From contig NZ_AP019807.1 of NCBI RefSeq assembly GCF_007183175.1, positions 4,150,001 through 4,214,000 of the forward strand: a DNA stretch of 64,000 nt. The letters run 5' to 3'. The stretch's first letter is position 1. Each line of letters opens with the position of its first letter. The notes under the pieces are model-generated. The model was not told where the DNA came from. It saw nothing but the letters and a program-made list of their open reading frames with translations, and searched no databases. Below are positions 46,014 through 53,786 of this stretch, piece after piece. Source of the stretch: Microbulbifer sp. GL-2. Lineage in GTDB: Bacteria; Pseudomonadota; Gammaproteobacteria; Pseudomonadales; Cellvibrionaceae. Both the position numbers and the translations under genes were made by a program.

Positions 46014-47060
46014 CTAACAACTATTTGGATTTATAAAAACCTTCGGCTCGATATCTTGATTATCTACCAGAGCATCGATCCAGGACTTCTCCATCTCATC
46101 CCAGCCCAAAGGTGCCTGGTTAATCACCTCCACCCGGCTTTCCAAAGTGTCATCCAGCTCCAAGACTGTAAGCACTTTGTCAGCCTTGTTAAATCCAAAT
46201 ACACCTTGCTCGGTAATAAATACACCCTTGATTCTCTCAGCTTCAGCGCCGCTGAATAGTGAAAAGAGCGCATCATGGTCAAATATAAATTCAGGGCTAA
46301 AACGCCAGCCACAGCTGTAGTAGCCCTCTCCACTATTCTCTGAGCGGAGATAACCACAATCCGGTAATAGCTCAACTTCATCCACCAACTGATTTACCGG
46401 ATGCTGGTGATTATTCCCTGTAGAAACCTGGAAACCACTGGGAAGTTGAAGCCAGCCTAGTTCGATACGCCCCTGCTCCACCACTTGAAGAGGTTTTTCT
46501 GTGCCTTCACCTAAAAATGAGAGAAAACGCTGAAGGTTCTGCAAGTCCTCAGGGCCATAGAGGTCAGACTTGTTGGCAACCACCAGGTCGGCAACTTCTA
46601 ATTGCTGCCGAAAAGTCTCACTACGCAAATAGCGGTCGTCCCCTATACAGCGGGCATCCACCAAAGTAAGCGTACCGCGAAGGTTCAAAACACCGCCGCG
46701 TACAGCGTCGGACAGCGCTTCGAGCACCTCTCGTGGATGCCCCAGGCCCGTGGGCTCGATCAATAAACGATGGGGCCTGGCTTTGGCCAGTAACTGGTTT
46801 AAAGCAACCTGCATTGGTAAGCCCGCCGCACAGCACATACAGCCACCGGGTACCTCTCGGATATAAATGCTATCTTCCTGGCCCGGTTCAAAAAGTGCAC
46901 CGTCAACACCCACCTCTCCAAACTCATTGACCAGAACAGCCCAGCGTTCATCATCGGGCTTACTTTCCAGAAGGTGGCGGATTGCGGTCGTCTTGCCAAC
47001 ACCCAGAAAACCGGTGATAACGTTGGCGGGTACCCCGCGTATCAACTGACTAGCCGCCAC
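46014..47060 (-). CDS. COG0523 GTPase, putative zinc metallochaperone
   Basis: A 348-residue G3E GTPase of the CobW/YeiR/ZigA group. Walker A is GFLGVGKTTAI, the metal-binding CxCC is GGCMCCA, and the guanine motif is NKSD. It has a C-terminal CobW domain. Members regulated by Zur deliver zinc to client enzymes when zinc is scarce. GTG 47060 overlaps the zur stop by one base, showing translational coupling. It is the last gene of the Zur-controlled operon. Confidence 0.87.
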   Translation of the reverse strand: MAASQLIRGVPANVITGFLGVGKTTAIRHLLESKPDDERWAVLVNEFGEVGVDGALFEPGQEDSIYIREVPGGCMCCAAGLPMQVALNQLLAKARPHRLLIEPTGLGHPREVLEALSDAVRGGVLNLRGTLTLVDARCIGDDRYLRSETFRQQLEVADLVVANKSDLYGPEDLQNLQRFLSFLGEGTEKPLQVVEQGRIELGWLQLPSGFQVSTGNNHQHPVNQLVDEVELLPDCGYLRSENSGEGYYSCGWRFSPEFIFDHDALFSLFSGAEAERIKGVFITEQGVFGFNKADKVLTVLELDDTLESRVEVINQAPLGWDEMEKSWIDALVDNQDIEPKVFINPNSC

Positions 47061-47527
47061 TAAGCTGCTTCCCGGCTACATTCATCACAGACACAATCCA
47101 ACTCTAGTTGCGACGTTTGAAGATGAAACCCAGCACTTTCAACTGTATCGCGCAGCGCGGTGATGACTTCCGGTCTGATGCCAATTTCCCGTACTTTGCT
47201 ACACCGGTTGCAGATTAAAAACTGTGGGGTTTGGTGGCTGTGATCACAGGCAATATGAGCACATGCCAGATACTTGTTTTCTGAATTAAGCTTGTGAACC
47301 AAGTTCTCTGCGGCCAGGAAGTCCAGCATTCGATAGACTGACATGGCAGGAATTGAGTCGCCGACGTCACTATTGTAATGCTCCGCTATTTCATAGGCTG
47401 AGAGCGGGGTTTTAGAGCGCAGCAAAACGGTTAGGACATTCTTGCGCTTTTCAGTCAGGCGCGCCCCTGAGCTACGGCAGGCTTGTTCTGCCACACTCAG
47501 GGTCTGTCTGATTTGGGATGCTTTCAT
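47060..47527 (-). CDS. zur: Zinc uptake regulator (Fur family)
   Basis: A 155-residue Fur-family repressor. The N-terminal winged helix includes GARLTEKRKNVLTVLL and SAYEIAEHY. The C-terminal half carries the metal sites: ACDHSHQTPQFLICNRC and the late CVCDEC. The two CxxC pairs form the structural zinc site. The extended C-terminal CDEC and gene context (operon with a COG0523 chaperone and a zinc-associated DUF2796 protein behind a Zur-like box) favour Zur over Fur. It begins 2 bases after the previous gene ends. Confidence 0.88.
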   Translation of the reverse strand: MKASQIRQTLSVAEQACRSSGARLTEKRKNVLTVLLRSKTPLSAYEIAEHYNSDVGDSIPAMSVYRMLDFLAAENLVHKLNSENKYLACAHIACDHSHQTPQFLICNRCSKVREIGIRPEVITALRDTVESAGFHLQTSQLELDCVCDECSREAA

Positions 47528-47529
47528 AG

Positions 47530-48038
47530 CTATTTCATTTGCAGTTTGTTGTCTTTAACAGTGAGCAGTTCAGCACCCTGTCGACCGGAGCTGACCCATT
47601 GCACTGCAATCCCATGAATACCGGGAAATCTCTCAAACAGGGTAACAATAACGCTGTTGAACTGTGCCAGATTATCACACTTGAATTCATAGCTAGCATG
47701 GAAACCGCTATGTACCGAACTATCACTGCTAACTTCAGCGCTATAAGGCACCTCAACATCCACGCTTCGGGGCTTACAATTGGTTCCAACAAACTCCAAG
47801 AAAAGATCAGGCTTAGAGAGTTCGAGAGACACTTGATCCAACAACTGCTGTTGAGCATGGCTGCGTGGCGCGTGCTCAAACCCCACCAGATTGGCTGAAG
47901 GTGACTCCAGCTCGATACGGATTCTATCTACCTCGGCCACCAGGTACATTATTGCCTCACCGTGAGTATGCCCCCCATATCTCCGGCAACTGGACCGGCA
48001 AAAAACAAAGCAACCAACGGAACCCGTGCAAAATTCAT
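47530..48038 (-). pseudogene. DUF2796/ZrgA-like periplasmic zinc protein, frameshifted
   Basis: From ATG 48038 (GAGG upstream) a signal peptide is read (MNFARVPLVALFFAGPVAGD). The frame then ends early, while another frame continues with GGHTHGEAIMYLVAEVDRIR, SANLVGFEHAPRS and ELTV-like sequence to 47530. Adding one G to the six-base run at 47971-47976 joins them into a ~169-residue protein. The HTHG motif after the leader and the VGFEHAPRS segment identify DUF2796, including ZrgA, which binds zinc for an ABC importer. No zinc importer gene follows in this operon. The break may be a sequencing error. Confidence 0.78.
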
Positions 48039-48056
48039 TATCCTCACCTAATCAAC

Positions 48057-48452
48057 TTAAGCCACTCGATATATCAAGCGCTGGTTTACCCAGTGGGCGA
48101 TGATTAACAAGCCAGCACCGAGGATGCTGGCGACTAGCTCCCATGCTCCCTCCAGGTAAAGCGCCCCAACCAATAGCAGTGCCCCAGAGAAGCCCACGAC
48201 CATTACCGCATAGCGTTGATGACGTCGACAGGAGGCTGGGAAGCTGGCCAAAGCCAGGGTCACTACCGGCACGAGCAAAAGCAAGTGGAGAAACTGGTCG
48301 TCCTGCAGTGCACCCAATATCCCTAAACCGCCCAATAATGGTAATAAAGGGGTCAAAAGACAGTGCACCAGGCAAACTCCAGAAGCCAAAATCCCTAAAG
48401 TATCTCTCACAACAATCCTTTTAATCTTCGAGTATTTAAGACAGGTAGCCAT
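48057..48452 (-). CDS. MerC-family membrane protein
   Basis: About 131 residues with four membrane helices and the MerC signature LASGVCLVHCLLTPLL (paired Cys). In mercury operons MerC imports Hg2+. Here, as first gene of a Zur operon, a role in zinc or another soft metal is more likely (inference). ATG 48452 is chosen because the Zur-like palindrome lies just upstream; an in-frame start further out would place the operator inside the gene. It ends 18 bases before the next gene. Confidence 0.8.
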   Translation of the reverse strand: MATCLKYSKIKRIVVRDTLGILASGVCLVHCLLTPLLPLLGGLGILGALQDDQFLHLLLLVPVVTLALASFPASCRRHQRYAVMVVGFSGALLLVGALYLEGAWELVASILGAGLLIIAHWVNQRLIYRVA

Positions 48453-48467
48453 ACTTCGACCAACAAA

Positions 48468-48484
48468 ATGATACATTATATCAT
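48468..48484. promoter_or_regulatory. Zur-box-like palindrome
   Basis: ATGATA-CATTA-TATCAT is a perfect 17-base palindrome resembling the proteobacterial Zur box (AATGTTATA...). It lies 16 bases upstream of the MerC gene start, at the operon promoter. It probably binds the Zur encoded in the same operon. Confidence 0.75.
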
Positions 48485-49044
48485 CCATAAAAGATTTCAA
48501 GTCAAACAAGGTAATACGACTAGACGGTCATTAGGTGTCACAAACCAATGACCAGGAACTACTGGGTATGCCCGCCTCAGACAATATGAACGGAAAGCAA
48601 TTATCACTGCTACATGGACGTCAAAGCCTCCCTTAGTCGCTGATAAGGCTATGAAAACAACACAGGCCCTCGCGGAAACACTAGAGATACTCAGCTTCTT
48701 GCTGACTGATATTCTTGACAGCGTTCAGGAACATGGGGGAGTGCCTGAGCTGTCAATGTTGACAGTGTGCCTTTTAGGGCGCTTTAACTTCTGTAATTAA
48801 TTTATTTTGCCTCGTTAAATTTTGATAAAAATTAAAGAAATAAAAATTACGTAGCTACTACTTTTAAAGCAAAATTTTGTTAATCAGTAACATCCTGCAC
48901 ATGTTGAGAGATTACCCCTCATTGAACAAACAGGAAACAATCCAGAGATGGCGGGGATTAAGAACTTAGTCAATTGCCTAAAATCTCTGAGCATAACGGA
49001 TGGAATTAAAAGAGATCCAAATGTAGATCGAAACGTCTCACATT
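48485..49044. other. Intergenic region, AT-rich toward its right end
   Basis: No gene or recognisable remnant could be supported. Base composition changes near 48790, where the sequence becomes strongly AT-rich; this is close to the IS30 fossil. Confidence 0.4.
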
Positions 49045-49375
49045 GTTAGCTTGTTGGCCGAAGCGAAGATTACTCATATGATATACCTCAAAGATAAGGT
49101 CAAAGGATCATGTTGAGTTATAGTCCTGAGTTCACGGGACATGAGAGTCAGATATTTATTTTGCTCCCTTACACATCCTGGGAGGGATCCATTCATGAAT
49201 TACCAACGGGCTCATCTATTATCATTCGCTAATAGATACTAATTTTTTATAAGGTAACAGATATGCAGATCTAATTTGAGACAGGTCGACTATACTGTAG
49301 ACCAAGAGCGAGCAGCAGCGGAAGATCATCGGATAAATTATTCATTGAGTATCATGATGATCTAAGTGTCGAATG
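49045..49375 (+). mobile_element. Fossil of an IS30-family transposase (3' half)
   Basis: This stretch aligns by eye with the C-terminal half of the IS30 copy at 18703-19671. Matching blocks are AGCTTGTTGGCCGAAGCG, CTCAAAGATAA, CACATCCTGGGAG, CGGGCTCAT and TAGACCAAGAGCGAG. Substitutions, small deletions and stops are frequent, so it is an old insertion. The left half and inverted repeats are not detectable. It lies just before the AT-rich NRPS island. Confidence 0.75.
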
Positions 49376-49409
49376 AATTAATTATAGCTATCAACTACAG
49401 CTAAGCATA

Positions 49410-50396
49410 ATGACATTCAAAGAAAATTTAATTAGAGCGAGCATTGTCGCCTTAATATGTCTAGCCACCTCGGCCTGCTCTAAAAGAATTGCCAGATTTA
49501 TAGAGGAAGCTGAAAACTTCCCTCTTGATGAAGATGTAAGCAATGAAAAAATTGAAGGCCTAGGCTTCAAAAAAGATAAATATTGTCCAGTCAAAATAAA
49601 CAACTGCATTAGTTATTATTACGGACCACCCTCAACCAGCAACAACCTCCAGTACTCTGTGGAATTTGGAGAGGGAGACAGGAAAAATTTTGTAGAGATT
49701 AACTTAAATAGAAATTCTTTAGAAAAACATTACTCTGGCACTGTAATCTTATTACATGGATTTCGAACCTCCAAAGAATTTATGCTTAATTCAGCTCTGT
49801 ATTTCCGCTTCCTTGGATTTCAGGTTGTTGTTCCTGATCTACTTGGCCATGGCGGTTCTGATGGCAGAAAGAAATATGGGGTAGAAGACAGTAAATATAT
49901 CAACAATCTTATTGACAGCCTAGTTGAGGAAGGGGTTATCGGCGATGGAGGAATTTATATTGTCGGAAATTCTATGGGCGCCTTAACGGCCACATATATC
50001 TCCTCTTTAAGAACAGATATCAGTGGAATCATTCTTTTGGCTCCGATGCCACCATTTGATGAAGCTGTTTACAATTATGCAAAACGTGACCACCCCCTAC
50101 TAAGCAGAATTATTCCTGAGAGGGACTTCCGTAAGGGTGCACTTTTAGCCTTAAAAAAAGCCGAAGTCAATTTGAATGATACGAAAATACTACCTATTAT
50201 TAAGTCCTCCCAGGCCCCTACACTACTAATATTCTCAGATTCGGACAAAATTTCTCCTTACGCAGATTTCGAACAGTTGAGTAATGACAACATCAAGATT
50301 ATCAAAATTCATGACAGGTATCATCCGAGCATGAATACAATAGGGGAAGTCGAACATAAAGCAATCATTAGTTGGCTCAACACAACTCAAAATTAA
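49410..50396 (+). CDS. Exported alpha/beta hydrolase
   Basis: A 328-residue protein. The N-terminal hydrophobic segment ends ATSAC, a possible but non-canonical lipoprotein signal. The hydrolase fold shows the oxyanion-region LLHGFRTSKEF, VVVPDLLGHGGSDG, the nucleophile elbow GNSMGAL (Ser), the acid in FSDSDKISP and the His in DRYHPS. It is probably a serine esterase or lysophospholipase-like enzyme facing the periplasm; substrate unknown. The gene is AT-rich like the island that follows, and lies between two IS remnants. Confidence 0.82.
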   Translation: MTFKENLIRASIVALICLATSACSKRIARFIEEAENFPLDEDVSNEKIEGLGFKKDKYCPVKINNCISYYYGPPSTSNNLQYSVEFGEGDRKNFVEINLNRNSLEKHYSGTVILLHGFRTSKEFMLNSALYFRFLGFQVVVPDLLGHGGSDGRKKYGVEDSKYINNLIDSLVEEGVIGDGGIYIVGNSMGALTATYISSLRTDISGIILLAPMPPFDEAVYNYAKRDHPLLSRIIPERDFRKGALLALKKAEVNLNDTKILPIIKSSQAPTLLIFSDSDKISPYADFEQLSNDNIKIIKIHDRYHPSMNTIGEVEHKAIISWLNTTQN

Positions 50397-50472
50397 TCTC
50401 ATAAAAATGAGGATAAACTCCCCTATTACAACCTTGACGGCCAACTCTCTCATATTCTAGTGATGCAGGAGT

Positions 50473-51632
50473 TGTACTGGTCTAATCTTTCCGGACACTT
50501 CGCTAAGATGATAAAACCACCAAGCGAGGTGGAGTATTGACAACGCCGGCAATTCATGCCCGAGTTCAAGAAAGACACTGTAACCCTAGTCTCTGAGCAA
50601 CGGTATTCGATTTCAAACGTAGTTAAAGCTGTTGGTACCACTACCAACATTCTACGACGCTGGATAAAGGAGCTGGAGCAGGAAGAAGGTGGTGTGAGGC
50701 TGAGTGTTGATGAGCGATCTGAATTAAACCGGCTGCGGCGTGAAGTAAGGCAGTTGCGTATGGAGAAGGAGCTCCTAAAAAGGCCAGCGCCTTCTTTGCG
50801 GAAGAAATAAAATAAAGTACAACTTTATCAAGAAGCTGCAAGGCAGCTTTCCAGTTAGGGTGATCTGCCGAGTAATGCAGGTAAATAAGAATAGCTATTA
50901 CGATTGGTGTCGCCGTAATGATAGCTCAATAGATAGCCAAACTTGGTAACTATGCCATAGTTTGGAGGCCTTATTTGCAGAATCCCGACAGAGTCTCAGA
51001 AGTCGTCGGTTAATGAAGCTTTTACGCAAGGAAGGCTTTGAAATCGGGCGCTATCTAGTCCGTAAGCTAATGAAAGAGCTAGGATTGGTAGTAAAGTGCA
51101 ATAAGCGCTTTACACTAACTACAGACAGTAAACGTCAACTGCCGGTCGAAGAGAACCCCCTGAATAGGAAATCCTCACCGAGTGCTAAAAATCAAGTTTG
51201 GACTATTGATATTATGTACATCTGGACTTTGCGGGACTCTTTGTACTTGACAGTAATGATTGATTTCTATTCACGCAGGATTGTTGGTTGGCATCTAGAT
51301 GGCCAAAAGGAACCTCCTTGGTAAGAAGTGCATTGATGATGGCTGTCAATTTGTGTACACCAACAGAGGGGCTTCTACACCACTCTGATCGAGGCAGCCA
51401 GTATGCCAATACCTATAAAACGCTGTTGAGACAGTTGAAATGGTGTGTTCAATGATCCACAAGGGAAGTTGTCGGGAAATCTCTATTCGACAAGGGAAGA
51501 GGCGATATCCGATTTGAGAGCCTATATTACGTATTACAACTCATATATGTTACAAACAACGCTGGGGTATGTAACCCCCATCAAATTTGAGAAATGTGCT
51601 TAAAGTGGTGTCCGGGCGGACTTAAACACAAC
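50473..51632 (+). mobile_element. Decayed IS3-family insertion sequence
   Basis: OrfA (50556-50809) has the IS3 helix-turn-helix (VKAVGTTTNILRRWIKELEQ) and a leucine zipper. It changes frame at CTAAAAAGG, where the related frame reads KKASAFFAEE. OrfB pieces follow: VICRVMQVNKNSYYDW, then from 50962 RRLMKLLRKEGFEIG and the rve-domain VWTIDIMYIW, then GLLHHSDRGSQYA. Stops and a deletion remove the region holding the catalytic Glu. The ends share CCGGACAC in inverted orientation, near 50490 and 51612; exact borders are approximate. It is non-functional. Confidence 0.82.
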
Positions 51633-51656
51633 AGGGTTAAACTTCATAAAAAAGAT

Positions 51657-52406
51657 ATGAACATAGAATACTATAAAACAATCGCTAGTTATTATGACAT
51701 CATCTGTAAAGATCTAGATTTTGATTTAGATTTTTACAAGAGTGAGAAAGTTTATGGAAAGAATGTATTGGAGCTAACATCTGGAACAGGTAGAGTATCA
51801 ATTCCACTTTTAGAGGCTGGGGCAAAACTGACATGCATTGACATATCACCTGAAATGTTAAAAATACTCAAAGAAAAAATCACTCAACACAAGTACTCTG
51901 CAGAAGTCATTTGTGAAGATGTTACTAAAATATCACTGTATCAAAAATTTGAACTAGCGATATTGCCCTTTCATTCATTCATGGAGCTACTCGGCGAGAA
52001 CAAACAATTATGTACTCTATCTCGTATATATAGAGCTCTGGTTCCCGGTGGTAGATTCCTCTGTCCAATACACAACCCTACCGTGCGTAAAGATTCAGTT
52101 AATGGTTGCTTACACTCTATAGGAGTCTATTCATTAGAAGATGGGTTGCTACATGTTTCCGGTTTTGAACAAGGTGGGCACCCTACTGTGGATAGATTTA
52201 GATTCTATGAGAAATTTGACAAATCGGGAAAATTAAACTCAAAACATATTGTAAAAATGAAATTTGAATTAATTTCGAAAGATTCTTTTGAGGAAATGGC
52301 AAACCGTGTAGGTTTCAAAATTAAAAACATTTATGGCGACTATGAAAGAAATAGTTATTCTGATTCACAAAGTCCGTTTATAATATGGGATCTCGTTAAA
52401 TCTTAA
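51657..52406 (+). CDS. Class I SAM-dependent methyltransferase
   Basis: About 249 residues. The SAM-binding motif I is VLELTSGTGRVSIPLLEAG, followed by the acidic end of strand 2 (LTCIDISPEM) and the motif-II-like ICEDVTKI. It should transfer a methyl group to O, N or C of a small molecule. ATG 51657 lies just outside the IS3 remnant; an upstream frame opening would start inside it. The gene is divergent from the aminotransferase/NRPS operon, in the same AT-rich island. Tailoring of the NRPS product is an inference. Confidence 0.83.
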   Translation: MNIEYYKTIASYYDIICKDLDFDLDFYKSEKVYGKNVLELTSGTGRVSIPLLEAGAKLTCIDISPEMLKILKEKITQHKYSAEVICEDVTKISLYQKFELAILPFHSFMELLGENKQLCTLSRIYRALVPGGRFLCPIHNPTVRKDSVNGCLHSIGVYSLEDGLLHVSGFEQGGHPTVDRFRFYEKFDKSGKLNSKHIVKMKFELISKDSFEEMANRVGFKIKNIYGDYERNSYSDSQSPFIIWDLVKS

Positions 52407-52538
52407 AGTCATAAAATATTTAGACTTTGGTGTTAAGTTAAGTTTTTGTGGTTACCACCTATAGATGTTAATTGGTAATAACGCAAAAATTGAGCGTTCG
52501 ATATATGCAAAATTTAATAAAGTTAATATAAGCTATTT

Positions 52539-53717
52539 TTAAGAATCAAATTTACAAAAAGTATTTGAGAGCGCTCTTACAATCACTTCTATATCTTTAT
52601 AAGGTATAGTAAGCGGGGGTAAAAGAAGTAATGATTCATTTCGAGGAATTGTTAGTATGTTAAACTTTTCACGTAATAATAGCATGTACTCCTGACTGTC
52701 TCCTCTCAGAGCTAAGCTCTTTAGTAAACCCATACCTTTTATACTTTTTAAGCTTCTTCCTATCAAATTCTTACTTAGACAATCAAAAAAGTCTGATTTT
52801 TTTTCTGTTTGTTCACATAAGTTAGTTCTTTTAGCATATTCAATAGCTGCCAATCCAGCAGCCATGCTCAATGGATTTCCACCAAAGGTATTACTATGAA
52901 TACCTTTGGGAAAATTGTCAGCCAACTCTTTTGTCATGGCGAATGCACCAATCGGTAGCCCTCCGCCAATTGCTTTTGCTAATATGATTCCATCTGGAAA
53001 TGAATCATAATGATTTGTAGCGAACCATTTTCCTGTCCGGCAAAATCCAGTTAAAACCTCGTCAAAAATAAGACATGAACCAAATTTATCTGTCAGTTCT
53101 CTTGCGGCTTGCACAAACTCCTTAGTAGCAGCCTCCCCTCCTGAACTACCTTGAACTAATTCAAATACTACTGCTGCTGTATTATTATCAACAGCCCCAT
53201 GAAGTTCTTCAATATTGTTAAATTCTATAAAAGTGGCTTCATGGATGATACTCTTAAATGGTTCACGAAGTGAGGGGAGCGAAGCAAGGCCTGTCGCACC
53301 AAGGGTCAGACCATGATATCCACCTTTACATGCTACAATTTTTGTGCGTTTAGTAGCAGCTAAAGTTACTTTTAACATAGCTTCAGTAGCTTCAGTTCCT
53401 GAATTGCATAGATAGATCTTTGATAATCCTTTCGGTAATATGCTGGCTAATGAATTAAGATATTCCGCTCGTTTATTATTTGGATAAGACTGATGACATA
53501 TAGATAATTTAGCTACTTGATTTTTTACTGCATCAATAATTTCCGGATTCGCATGGCCAACATTCATAACACCCATTCCAGATACACAGTCAATATATAT
53601 ATTGTCCTTCGAATCCCAAACCTTTGAATTTTTACCCTTTACTAGCGCCAAGTGATGCTTATTGCCAAAGTTACAATCATATTTTAACTCAACATCAATT
53701 ATTTTTTTATCATTCAT
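52539..53717 (-). CDS. Class III PLP aminotransferase
   Basis: About 392 residues. Motifs: VSGMGVMNVGHANPEI, NSGTEATEAMLK, GGYHGLTLGA, the PLP-binding FDEVLTGFCRTG and the Lys in LAKAIGGGLPIGAF. It is close in layout to acetylornithine/GSA-type omega-aminotransferases. It lies 69 bases downstream of the NRPS gene on the same strand, so it is likely in one operon. In myxochelin B biosynthesis a class III aminotransferase (MxcL) aminates the aldehyde released by an NRPS reductase domain; the same chemistry is possible here. Alternatively it could supply a precursor. Confidence 0.88.
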   Translation of the reverse strand: MNDKKIIDVELKYDCNFGNKHHLALVKGKNSKVWDSKDNIYIDCVSGMGVMNVGHANPEIIDAVKNQVAKLSICHQSYPNNKRAEYLNSLASILPKGLSKIYLCNSGTEATEAMLKVTLAATKRTKIVACKGGYHGLTLGATGLASLPSLREPFKSIIHEATFIEFNNIEELHGAVDNNTAAVVFELVQGSSGGEAATKEFVQAARELTDKFGSCLIFDEVLTGFCRTGKWFATNHYDSFPDGIILAKAIGGGLPIGAFAMTKELADNFPKGIHSNTFGGNPLSMAAGLAAIEYAKRTNLCEQTEKKSDFFDCLSKNLIGRSLKSIKGMGLLKSLALRGDSQEYMLLLREKFNILTIPRNESLLLLPPLTIPYKDIEVIVRALSNTFCKFDS

Positions 53718-53786
53718 TTTAAACAAACCATATAATTAGAAATTTACTTTACCTTGCCGAGAAGAAATATTAATTTTCCTTATCAT

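Noticed and set aside
48057..48452. Mercury resistance operon
   Set aside because: Only a MerC-type protein is present; merR, merT, merP and merA are absent and the promoter carries a Zur-like box.
50771..50790. Programmed frameshift at the IS3 A run
   Set aside because: The run has five A where the usual slippery heptamer needs six, and the downstream orfB is broken by stops and a deletion, so no functional fusion is possible.
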